Shown here piece after piece: positions 8,222 to 12,988 of a stretch of DNA of 14,850 nt. The notes under the pieces were generated by a model. It saw only the letters and a list, made by a program, of their open reading frames with translations, made no database searches and was not told where the DNA came from. This stretch comes from an uncultured bacterium (lineage in GTDB: Bacteria; Patescibacteriota; Patescibacteriia; 2-12-FULL-60-25). Where the stretch lies: NCBI GenBank assembly GCA_937968025.1, contig CALBSL010000117.1:1-14850 (forward strand), read 5' to 3'. Numbering within the stretch: position 1 is the stretch's first letter; each line of letters starts with the position of its first letter. The position numbers and the translations under genes were made by a program.

Positions 8222-8247
8222 AAACGCCCCCATACGTAGATAGGGGC
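8221..8247 (-). terminator. Terminator between the ABC exporter and the convergent 92-aa gene
   Basis: GCCCC at 8226-8230 pairs with GGGGC at 8243-8247 around a 12-nt loop. On the minus strand the stem is followed at once by GTTTTT, a good T tract 11 nt after the stop of the 92-aa gene. On the plus strand the T run (8254-8257) is displaced by 6 nt, so termination of the ABC gene would be weaker. Confidence 0.7.
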
Positions 8248-8257
8248 TAGTCAGTTT

Positions 8258-8536
8258 TCAGTGATTCTTGTTCGCGAGCCACTGCGCCTTCGTGGGGAGG
8301 TTGGTGAAGTAGTGGCCGTCTCTCATCACGCTCTCGATGCCGCAGGGGCAGGTGAAGCGCACCTCGTCCCTCGGACCTGTGATGTCGTGCTGATGCACCG
8401 AGTACAGATCGCTCTTCTCGATCTCGAGCGGTGCCCCGCAGCCGACCTTGCACCTGCGAGTGCTTTCGTCGTCGCCCTCGCACTTGACGTTCATCGTCCA
8501 GCCGGTCTCATTGTAGCCAGGTCCGAGTTTCTTCAT
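8258..8536 (-). CDS. Hypothetical 92-aa cysteine-rich, possibly zinc-binding protein
   Basis: I do not recognise this family. The 92-aa product has C19, C29, C33, C63 and C65, with the pairs CKVGC and FTCPCG, plus H48 and H50, a spacing that suggests a metal site such as a zinc ribbon. It has no membrane segment or signal peptide and should be cytosolic. The start at 8536 is chosen because AGAGGA lies 7 nt upstream, and a consensus promoter at 8586-8614 places the +1 near 8579, which excludes the longer frame beginning at 8614. The 5' UTR of about 43 nt can form a 6-bp hairpin (8555-8571). It is a single-gene unit with its own terminator. Confidence 0.8.
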   Translation of the reverse strand: MKKLGPGYNETGWTMNVKCEGDDESTRRCKVGCGAPLEIEKSDLYSVHQHDITGPRDEVRFTCPCGIESVMRDGHYFTNLPTKAQWLANKNH

Positions 8537-8585
8537 GGTCACGTCCTCTGTCCAGCGTTCGCATTGAACGCGTAGGATACGGTAG

Positions 8586-8614
8586 AAAATAGCAGAAAAC
8601 GCAGGTTTTGTCAA
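8586..8614 (-). promoter_or_regulatory. Near-consensus sigma-70 promoter of the 92-aa gene
   Basis: On the minus strand TTGACA (8609-8614), a 17-bp spacer and TATTTT (8586-8591) form a very strong vegetative promoter. The expected start of transcription is near 8579. Confidence 0.85.
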
Positions 8615-8628
8615 GGTGTTCCCACGGT

Positions 8629-8686
8629 TTTTGCGGGACTAGAACAGGTTCGGAGTCGACTCCGGACGTGTTCTGGTTTCGTAGAG
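8629..8686. repeat. 58-bp near-perfect inverted repeat upstream of the 92-aa gene
   Basis: The dyad is centred between 8657 and 8658, with a perfect 14-bp core CGGAGTCGACTCCG at 8651-8664 and AGAACA/TGTTCT at its shoulders (8641-8646, 8669-8674). Over 29 paired positions there is one true mismatch (8647/8668). The other seven imperfect pairs are all G-U if the plus strand is transcribed, and A-C on the other strand. It lies 14 bp upstream of the -35 box of the 92-aa gene and just beyond the terminator of the 201-aa gene. It may be an operator or an RNA hairpin; no plus-strand promoter for it was found. Confidence 0.7.
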
Positions 8687-8692
8687 TGAAAT

Positions 8693-8719
8693 AAAAAAAA
8701 CCGCCCGATTCAGGGGCGG
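8693..8719 (-). terminator. Terminator overlapping the end of the 201-aa gene
   Basis: GGGCGG and CCGCCC (8714-8719 and 8701-8706) form a 6-bp GC-only stem with a 7-nt loop, followed on the minus strand by eight T residues (8693-8700). The TGA stop of the 201-aa gene (8710-8712) lies inside the loop, so the last sense codons form the upstream arm. Confidence 0.9.
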
Positions 8720-9315
8720 GAGCGTGAGGGGTTGTCGGTGCCTTGCGCCAGGATGGCGGGCAGGCCCGCGGTCTCTTCGTGGGAGAGTGGGGTGATGGCC
8801 AGGGTGATCTGGGTGTCTGTCCAGTCGATCAGCTCACCTCGCAAAGCGGACAGTGCGGTGGCACGGGCGCGATGATGGCCGTCGATGAGAGCGATCTGCT
8901 TCGTATCAGCGCGCTGGAATCCGATGTACTGCGTCGTGAAGGGGAGCCCTGCGCGAATCCTCTCGATCCCCGTGTGTGCGCGAAAGGGCTCTCCGCGAAC
9001 CTTCTCGGCCAGTAACTCGGCAAATGTGGTCAGGTTCTGTCTCGGACAATGGCGTTGCCAGCCAGGGAACGGTCCGATGAGCCAGTTGGGGATGGTCTGG
9101 TTTGGTTGATCCACCCGCAGCAGCTGCCAGGAGCGCTCTGCGGCACCAAACTGCTGAGCGGTGAACCCGCGCCAGGATTCCCAGTCGGGCCAGCCCTTGT
9201 GCCGTGCAAGCTCCTTCCATGCGGGGTTGGATGCTTCTCGAGCTCGCCAGCCGGCGAGAACCTCTCTCCAGGAGAGGGGACGAATGTAGGTGTAGCCAGT
9301 GAGTGAATGGTTCAT
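8710..9315 (-). CDS. Hypothetical 201-aa protein with ParB/sulfiredoxin-like IDGHHRA motif
   Basis: The C-terminal half carries QIALIDGHHRARATALSAL (residues 140-158). The IDGHHR motif resembles the phosphate-binding or NTP-binding GxxR/H region of ParB/sulfiredoxin-fold domains. The N-terminal half (1-90) is unusual, with nine of the ten Trp residues and the segment KGWPDWESWRGF, which I do not recognise. It lacks a visible helix-turn-helix, so it is not a classic ParB; an enzyme or nuclease of that fold is possible. ATG 9315 has a strong SD (GAGGTGAT) 2 nt upstream. A promoter at 9333-9361 implies a leader of only about 11 nt. It is a single-gene unit whose stop lies in its own terminator loop. 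Confidence 0.8.
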   Translation of the reverse strand: MNHSLTGYTYIRPLSWREVLAGWRAREASNPAWKELARHKGWPDWESWRGFTAQQFGAAERSWQLLRVDQPNQTIPNWLIGPFPGWQRHCPRQNLTTFAELLAEKVRGEPFRAHTGIERIRAGLPFTTQYIGFQRADTKQIALIDGHHRARATALSALRGELIDWTDTQITLAITPLSHEETAGLPAILAQGTDNPSRSRP

Positions 9316-9332
9316 CGATCACCTCGTCGAGG

Positions 9333-9361
9333 ACGGTAGCAGCTGTTGTTTGATGAGTCAA
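9333..9361 (-). promoter_or_regulatory. Promoter of the 201-aa gene
   Basis: On the minus strand TTGACT (9356-9361), a 17-bp spacer and TACCGT (9333-9338), with TGC just before the -10, form a good promoter. The +1 is expected near 9326, so the 5' UTR is little more than the SD site. Confidence 0.8.
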
Positions 9362-9375
9362 TCGGTCACCTGACA

Positions 9376-9401
9376 AGAAAAATCACCCCATGTTTGGGGT
9401 G
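9376..9401 (-). terminator. Terminator of the 107-aa gene
   Basis: CACCCC (9384-9389) and GGGGTG (9396-9401) form a 6-bp stem with a 6-nt loop. On the minus strand it is followed by ATTTTTC. It lies 10 nt after the stop of the 107-aa gene and just upstream of the promoter of the 201-aa gene, insulating the two. Confidence 0.88.
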
Positions 9402-9411
9402 GAGGGTCGGT

Positions 9412-9735
9412 TCAGCGAGTCCTTGTGACGACGTAGTAGTCAGCGTCGCGGCTCGGGATGTCGTACTTCGCGCGATTGACGGAAGTGCGGTAGAGCAGGA
9501 TCGTGACGTCGTTGAGTTGCTGTGGCGACCAAAATGAGCGTGCGAAGGTCATGGTGCGTTCGCTTGAATCGAGTATGCATCCAATGACGAGGGCCCCCTG
9601 TTCTCCACTGCCCACGTACACGATGTGGCCCGTCTTGGGCGGTGTGCGAAGATCCTCCCTTTTTGAGCACTCGACAATGGTCCATGACCCCTTCTCGAGC
9701 AGGCCACGCGCCTCATCAGCAGAAAGTAGTCTCAT
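9412..9735 (-). CDS. Hypothetical 107-aa protein
   Basis: I do not recognise this protein. It is 107 aa, soluble, with a predicted helix at the N-terminus (LLSADEARGLLEKG) followed by strand-like segments (WTIVEC, GHIVYVG, GALVIGCIL, VTILLYR), so a small alpha+beta fold is likely. The tail is DADYYVVTRTR. The start at 9735 is preferred over 9801 because the promoter at 9761-9789 gives a +1 near 9754, downstream of the longer start. AAGGAG lies 11 nt before the ATG and GAAGGA directly before it. It is a single-gene unit between the tRNA-Pro terminator and its own terminator. Confidence 0.75.
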   Translation of the reverse strand: MRLLSADEARGLLEKGSWTIVECSKREDLRTPPKTGHIVYVGSGEQGALVIGCILDSSERTMTFARSFWSPQQLNDVTILLYRTSVNRAKYDIPSRDADYYVVTRTR

Positions 9736-9760
9736 TCCTTCCGGAGCTCCTTTCGCGGGG

Positions 9761-9789
9761 AACGTAGCGAAATATGGGCGGGGTGTCAA
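9761..9789 (-). promoter_or_regulatory. Promoter of the 107-aa gene
   Basis: On the minus strand TTGACA (9784-9789), a 17-bp spacer and TACGTT (9761-9766) form a near-consensus promoter, with +1 near 9754. Confidence 0.83.
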
Positions 9790-9803
9790 GGATATTCCCA
9801 ACG

Positions 9804-9830
9804 AAAAAACACCTGTTTATAGGTGTTTTT
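9804..9830 (-). terminator. Terminator of tRNA-Pro
   Basis: AAAAACACCT (9805-9814) pairs with AGGTGTTTTT (9821-9830) around a 6-nt loop. On the minus strand the stem is followed by T residues, and it begins 2 nt after the encoded CCA end of the tRNA. Its symmetric A/T flanks suggest activity in both directions. Confidence 0.88.
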
Positions 9831-9832
9831 CA

Positions 9833-9909
9833 TGGTCGGGCTAGTGGGGCTCGAACCCACGACCTCATGCACCCCATGCATGCGCGCTAGCCAACTGCGC
9901 TATAGCCCG
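9833..9909 (-). tRNA. tRNA-Pro(GGG), CCA end encoded
   Basis: The minus strand folds as a 77-nt tRNA: acceptor stem CGGGCTA/TAGCCCG (7 bp), D stem GCGC/GCGC with an AGTTGGCTA loop, anticodon stem CATGC/GCATG with loop ATGGGGT, a 5-nt variable region, and T arm GTGGG-TTCGAGC-CCCAC. The anticodon GGG reads the Pro codon CCC. C1-G72, A73 and G37 agree with bacterial proline identity. CCA (9833-9835 on this strand) is encoded in the DNA. It has its own promoter (9976-10004) and a terminator directly after the CCA. Confidence 0.95.
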
Positions 9910-9975
9910 ATACGGTGCCCCCAAAGGGCTGCTGCCGGCAGGTATTTGTATCTGATCAAGCCTTAAACGGGGTAT

Positions 9976-10004
9976 ATACTAGCGATTCCTCTCGAGAGTG
10001 ACAA
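9976..10004 (-). promoter_or_regulatory. Promoter of tRNA-Pro
   Basis: On the minus strand TTGTCA (9999-10004), a 17-bp spacer and TAGTAT (9976-9981) form a good promoter. The +1 would be near 9969, giving a 5' precursor of about 60 nt before the mature tRNA end. It lies back to back with the plus-strand promoter of the 278-aa gene. The rest of 9910-10089 holds only this leader, both promoters and a short palindrome CTGCCGGCAG. Confidence 0.75.
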
Positions 10005-10019
10005 ATATACTCGCAAACC

Positions 10020-10047
10020 TTGACATTTTAGCGAAATCTGGCACCCT
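10020..10047 (+). promoter_or_regulatory. Probable promoter of the 278-aa gene
   Basis: TTGACA at 10020-10025 is a perfect -35 box. The best -10 is CACCCT at 10042-10047 after a 16-bp spacer, with TGG before it; it matches the consensus poorly, so the gene may need an activator or use a slightly different site. Confidence 0.55.
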
Positions 10048-10089
10048 GGCTGAGCCGACTCACCCTAGCAGACATGGAGGATCGATCAC

Positions 10090-10926
10090 ATGACCATCAG
10101 CGCGTTTCCGTACCAGCCCAGGACCTCTCAGCTTCCTCGGGAGATCTCGCAGGGGGTGCTCGCCTTGCGCGCGCTCCTCGAGCGCGAAGGGTGGAGGAAT
10201 CTGTGTCCGCCCGTGAAGCTCGATCATCAGAAGGGAGGGTTGGAGGAGGTCATGCCTCTCTGGCTTTTCTACCTGAAGCTCGAGCGCAAACCGGAGGCAT
10301 TTCTCCGTGAACTCGAGTACTGGCCCGCCGAGGAGCCGACGCCGTTCGAGCGATTCTCACTGTGCGCTCCAGTGAGGACGTTCTTCTTTCGGGTGGTGAT
10401 GCTCGAGATGGTTCGGCTGTGTGCATTGCTCCCGAGCTGGTTCGTCAAGGAGCATCGTCGGGTCTCGTGCCGCAAGCTCAACACCCTCCTGCTTCTCAAG
10501 GATTTCTGGAGGGTCGAGTTCTTTCCGACCGAAGAAGAGAGCGAGGCGGCGTCGCACGAACAGCTCGTCGTCGATGCGGCCTTCTTGCTTCTCGTCGCGT
10601 GCCTACTCGAGCGTGCTCGTAGCGGCGTGGGCTATCTTCCCGAGGAGATGCAAGAGCGACTCGAGAGAGTCGTTCGCGACACCTACCGTCGGCTGCTCAA
10701 GCAGTTCAAGGTTGTGCCCCACCCCGGCGAAGACATCGCCAACGTCGTCTGGGCACAGCTCGGCATGTGGGTTGAACAGGCGCAGAGCTATTATGCGATT
10801 CGCGCCCGCGATGCGACGCTCTCTGCCGAGTGGTATACGCGCCTCGGGGAAATCGCAGGTCGCAGCATCATCGCGATCGCTCAGGTGAAAGAGCGTTCGC
10901 AGCCCCTGCAGGCGCAACGCTCCTGA
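10090..10926 (+). CDS. Hypothetical 278-aa protein
   Basis: I do not recognise this family. The product appears largely alpha-helical, with leucine-rich segments such as LWLFYLKLERK (about 57-67), FFFRVVMLEMVRLCALL (about 98-114) and VVDAAFLLLVACLLERA (about 160-176), too interrupted by charges to be certain membrane spans. A basic, amphipathic stretch (LERVVRDTYRRLLKQFK) follows. The ATG is set by GGAGGATC about 6 nt upstream, one of the best SD sites in the window. Glu is mostly GAG and Leu mostly CTC, unlike the GAA-rich fusA. The gene has its own promoter and terminator and no cotranscribed partner. It could be foreign cargo; no domain supports a function. Confidence 0.8.
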   Translation: MTISAFPYQPRTSQLPREISQGVLALRALLEREGWRNLCPPVKLDHQKGGLEEVMPLWLFYLKLERKPEAFLRELEYWPAEEPTPFERFSLCAPVRTFFFRVVMLEMVRLCALLPSWFVKEHRRVSCRKLNTLLLLKDFWRVEFFPTEEESEAASHEQLVVDAAFLLLVACLLERARSGVGYLPEEMQERLERVVRDTYRRLLKQFKVVPHPGEDIANVVWAQLGMWVEQAQSYYAIRARDATLSAEWYTRLGEIAGRSIIAIAQVKERSQPLQAQRS

Positions 10927-10946
10927 GTGACCCTGCGGTCCTCTCA

Positions 10947-10974
10947 CCACCCATTTTGGGTGGCTTTTCTTTTT
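10947..10974 (+). terminator. Terminator of the 278-aa gene
   Basis: CCACCC (10947-10952) and GGGTGG (10958-10963) form a 6-bp stem with a 5-nt loop, followed by CTTTTCTTTTT. It lies 20 nt after the stop codon. Confidence 0.9.
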
Positions 10975-10975
10975 C

Positions 10976-11004
10976 TTGCAGGATGTTCGATTTTGCAGGA
11001 TACT
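10976..11004 (+). promoter_or_regulatory. Promoter of the 279-aa gene
   Basis: TTGCAG (10976-10981), a 17-bp spacer and GATACT (10999-11004) form a promoter directly after the previous terminator. The +1 is expected near 11011, giving a leader of about 7 nt before the ATG at 11018. Confidence 0.6.
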
Positions 11005-11017
11005 GGAGATCAGATGT

Positions 11018-11857
11018 ATGTCCTTTGAAGGTTCTCTTTCTTTCGCTCATCAAGAACAACGAATCGCTCGCGACCAGCTTTCACCGGAGCAGCAAGCGGG
11101 TGTTGATACGCAGCGTCGTCGCCAAGAGGCCTTAGCCGCGCTCACTCAGACTGAGCGGCGATACGCTGAGGCGCGCGAATCGCTTTCTGAGTATCAGGTA
11201 CAGGCGTTTGACGCTTGGCGTGATTGGGGATTCCGTGATCCTTCCACGTTTTTTGTGTACCACGATGGTACCAATGGCTATCACGTCAACGACTATTTTT
11301 TGGAAGATCCTGGTCAGCTGGTACGATTACGACAGCTCGCACGTGAACTTGAAGATGCTCAATCCACCTTTACCGCCGTTGAACAAGCGCTGAGCGCACG
11401 TTCGATCGGCGGCAAGACGGTGCTCCGTCCGGAGCAGGTCTATGCGTACCGTCTGCCAGATCTCCCAAGTGCGCCGCAGGAGATCAAATCCAATGCTTCG
11501 ACGGGTGATGTGCTGCAGCAATTGAACAGAGGGTATAAGGAGGCGATGGCGGGTACGCAGCAACATTTTGCTCGAGTGGAAGAACTTTTCAGAAAACCAT
11601 TTCAGATGCCGATACCTGGCGAGGGTGCTCGCGTAGACGCTGGTGCCTGGCTCGATCAGCCGGTGGTTGGGGCGTATGAGCCGCTGCAGAATCGTGGAGC
11701 GGAAGCGCCGCAGATGGTTGAGGTTGCTGCTCCTGGGGCCGCCTTCGCTGGACCGGAAGATCCAACAGAACAGATTCAGGTTCCATCGATTTCAGCCACC
11801 CCGCCAAGCGCAAGGCAGCCTTTGTATAAGCGGGTATTCAGCTCGTTATTTCAGTAG
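11018..11857 (+). CDS. Hypothetical 279-aa protein, helical N-terminal half, low-complexity tail
   Basis: I do not recognise this family. Residues about 10-65 are rich in Glu, Gln, Arg and Ala (RRQEALAALTQTERRYAEARESL) and should form a long helix or coiled coil. A compact segment with YHDGTNGYHVNDYF follows, then a second helix (LVRLRQLARELEDAQ). The last 80 residues are Pro/Ala/Glu-rich and probably unstructured, ending in a basic-hydrophobic YKRVFSSLFQ. No signal peptide or membrane span is seen. ATG 11018 is preferred over the upstream TTG at 10976, which lies inside the -35 box. GGAGATC (11005-11011) could serve as an SD if transcription starts early enough. Its 3' end overlaps the convergent methyltransferase by 12 bp. 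Confidence 0.75.
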   Translation: MSFEGSLSFAHQEQRIARDQLSPEQQAGVDTQRRRQEALAALTQTERRYAEARESLSEYQVQAFDAWRDWGFRDPSTFFVYHDGTNGYHVNDYFLEDPGQLVRLRQLARELEDAQSTFTAVEQALSARSIGGKTVLRPEQVYAYRLPDLPSAPQEIKSNASTGDVLQQLNRGYKEAMAGTQQHFARVEELFRKPFQMPIPGEGARVDAGAWLDQPVVGAYEPLQNRGAEAPQMVEVAAPGAAFAGPEDPTEQIQVPSISATPPSARQPLYKRVFSSLFQ

Positions 11858-12664
11858 GCGAGCGCGGATCGCTAAAAAGAGGGGGATCTCACGCCGAGCG
11901 ACGTTCTCGGCTTTTGCGCGTGGTCCTGAGTCGCTGACAGCGGGCGAGGTCCACTCTTCGTACGCGTCAATCATGAACCCGGCTTGGGTGAGCATACTGA
12001 CAAAATCACCCACGGAGTGATGAAACGATGGGGTGGCGAGTGCCGGGTCTTTGCCTGGATGGGCAATGATCGGCATTTCATAGGCGCTAAGGTAGCGATC
12101 GATGCGGCGATACTGGATTTTTCGTTCTTCGTCCCACCCCCAGCCGCTTTGTCGAGGTTGTCGGAAGCAGGGATGGTTCATCACTATGACGAGCGGGGCG
12201 CCGGGCAGGAGGACTTGGGCGGCACGCAAAAACACCTGCTGAGGCTGATCGATATTTTGAATAGCAAGAATGCAGCTTGCCGATCCAAACCGCAGATCGC
12301 GGGGAAACGTGGCGAGACGTCGTGCATCATCAACCACGAAATCCGCATTCCGGAGCCGTTTGCGTTGGGCGGCGTGGATGAGGGTGGGGGCAGCATCAGC
12401 TCCCACGTAGGCTCGTCGAGGAAATGCCTGTTGAAAGGCTTCGGCAAACGTTCCTTCGCCGCACGCGATATCAAGGTGAGGCGTTGATCCATCTGCCTCG
12501 GCGATGAGCTCGAGCGTGCCCGGAATCACGACATCACGCTGAAGAAAGTCATCATGCTTGAGATGGCTTTTGTACCACCCAGACACCCGTTCCCAGCTGG
12601 TGGTAGCGGCGGATCGGGGTGTGTGGCGTGCAGATGGGCGAGCAGCGGATGGGCGCGGTGACAT
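11846..12664 (-). CDS. Class I SAM-dependent methyltransferase
   Basis: This 272-aa protein has the Rossmann methyltransferase motifs: motif I LDIACGEGTF at residues 64-73, an acidic motif II region GADAA (88-92), VDDARRL (111-117) and a post-IV segment CILAIQNI (131-138). The later region with NHPCFRQPRQSGWGWDEER, the QYRRIDRYLS stretch, SFHHSV and IPLFLAIRA matches a recurrent bacterial methyltransferase type whose substrate I do not know. The first 20 residues are Ser/Arg/Ala-rich and may be flexible. ATG 12664 fits a -10 box (TAGAGT) ending 6 nt upstream, so the mRNA should be leaderless. Its stop lies within the convergent 279-aa gene. Confidence 0.9.
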   Translation of the reverse strand: MSPRPSAARPSARHTPRSAATTSWERVSGWYKSHLKHDDFLQRDVVIPGTLELIAEADGSTPHLDIACGEGTFAEAFQQAFPRRAYVGADAAPTLIHAAQRKRLRNADFVVDDARRLATFPRDLRFGSASCILAIQNIDQPQQVFLRAAQVLLPGAPLVIVMNHPCFRQPRQSGWGWDEERKIQYRRIDRYLSAYEMPIIAHPGKDPALATPSFHHSVGDFVSMLTQAGFMIDAYEEWTSPAVSDSGPRAKAENVARREIPLFLAIRARLLK

Positions 12665-12670
12665 GGGGCT

Positions 12671-12676
12671 ACTCTA
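12671..12676 (-). promoter_or_regulatory. -10 box of the methyltransferase gene
   Basis: TAGAGT on the minus strand is followed by exactly 6 nt and then the ATG at 12664. A weak -35 (TCGCCA) lies 17 bp upstream at 12694-12699. The predicted +1 is the first base of the start codon. It overlaps the control region of the divergent gene at 12718. Confidence 0.55.
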
Positions 12677-12682
12677 GCGCAT

Positions 12683-12711
12683 TTTAGTCGCTTTGGCGAG
12701 CATGGTATACT
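12683..12711 (+). promoter_or_regulatory. Promoter of the small membrane protein-yraN pair
   Basis: TGGTATACT (TGn plus TATACT at 12706-12711) is a near-perfect extended -10 element. A weak -35 (TTTAGT, 12683-12688) lies 17 bp upstream. Exactly 6 nt separate it from the ATG at 12718, again predicting a leaderless mRNA. Confidence 0.75.
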
Positions 12712-12717
12712 GCGCAC

Positions 12718-12987
12718 ATGATTGCTTTTTTGCTGCGCGTGCTCTGGGGGGCGACCCTTGCAGGTTTTGGGCTCTTGCTCACCCTTCGCACGCACTGGTT
12801 CCTCGATTTTTTGGGTCCTATCGATTGGCTTGAATATAAAATCGGACCCGGCGGAACGAGGCTTGTCTACAAGCTCTTTGGAACGGTGATTGTGCTTGCC
12901 GGGTTTTTGGTCATGACGAACCTCTGGGATCGGTTTTTGAATGCGGCGCTTGGATCGTTGATTCCAGCTCCTCGGCCAATGCAGTAG
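12718..12987 (+). CDS. Small membrane protein, 89 aa, two membrane segments
   Basis: The product has two hydrophobic stretches, about residues 3-22 (LLRVLWGATLAGFGLLLTL) and 53-67 (LFGTVIVLAGFLVMT), joined by a polar loop with DWLEYKIGPGGTRLVYK, which looks like the conserved part. It should sit in the cytoplasmic membrane. I do not recognise a named family, although small two-span proteins of this kind are common in small genomes. The start is fixed by the -10 box 6 nt upstream. Its stop is separated from the yraN ATG by 1 nt, so translation of the two is probably coupled. Confidence 0.8.
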   Translation: MIAFLLRVLWGATLAGFGLLLTLRTHWFLDFLGPIDWLEYKIGPGGTRLVYKLFGTVIVLAGFLVMTNLWDRFLNAALGSLIPAPRPMQ

Positions 12988-12988
12988 C

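Noticed and set aside
8537..8614. 26-residue N-terminal extension of the 92-aa protein
   Set aside because: The extension would start inside the -35 box of a consensus promoter, upstream of the predicted +1.
8642..8673. GAAC...GTTC strings as a LexA-type SOS box
   Set aside because: The half-site spacing does not fit a known LexA box; the larger dyad explains the symmetry better.
9736..9801. 22-residue N-terminal extension of the 107-aa protein
   Set aside because: It begins upstream of the TTGACA promoter at 9761-9789; the internal ATG has SD-like sequences.
8244..9845. GGGCTAGT at 8244-8251 repeating the tRNA-Pro 3'-end region (9838-9845) as a possible att site
   Set aside because: Only 8 bp match, the left copy is part of a terminator stem, and no integrase is visible.
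11984..12487. Plus-strand open frame (167 codons) inside the methyltransferase
   Set aside because: The minus strand carries clear SAM-methyltransferase motifs throughout this stretch.
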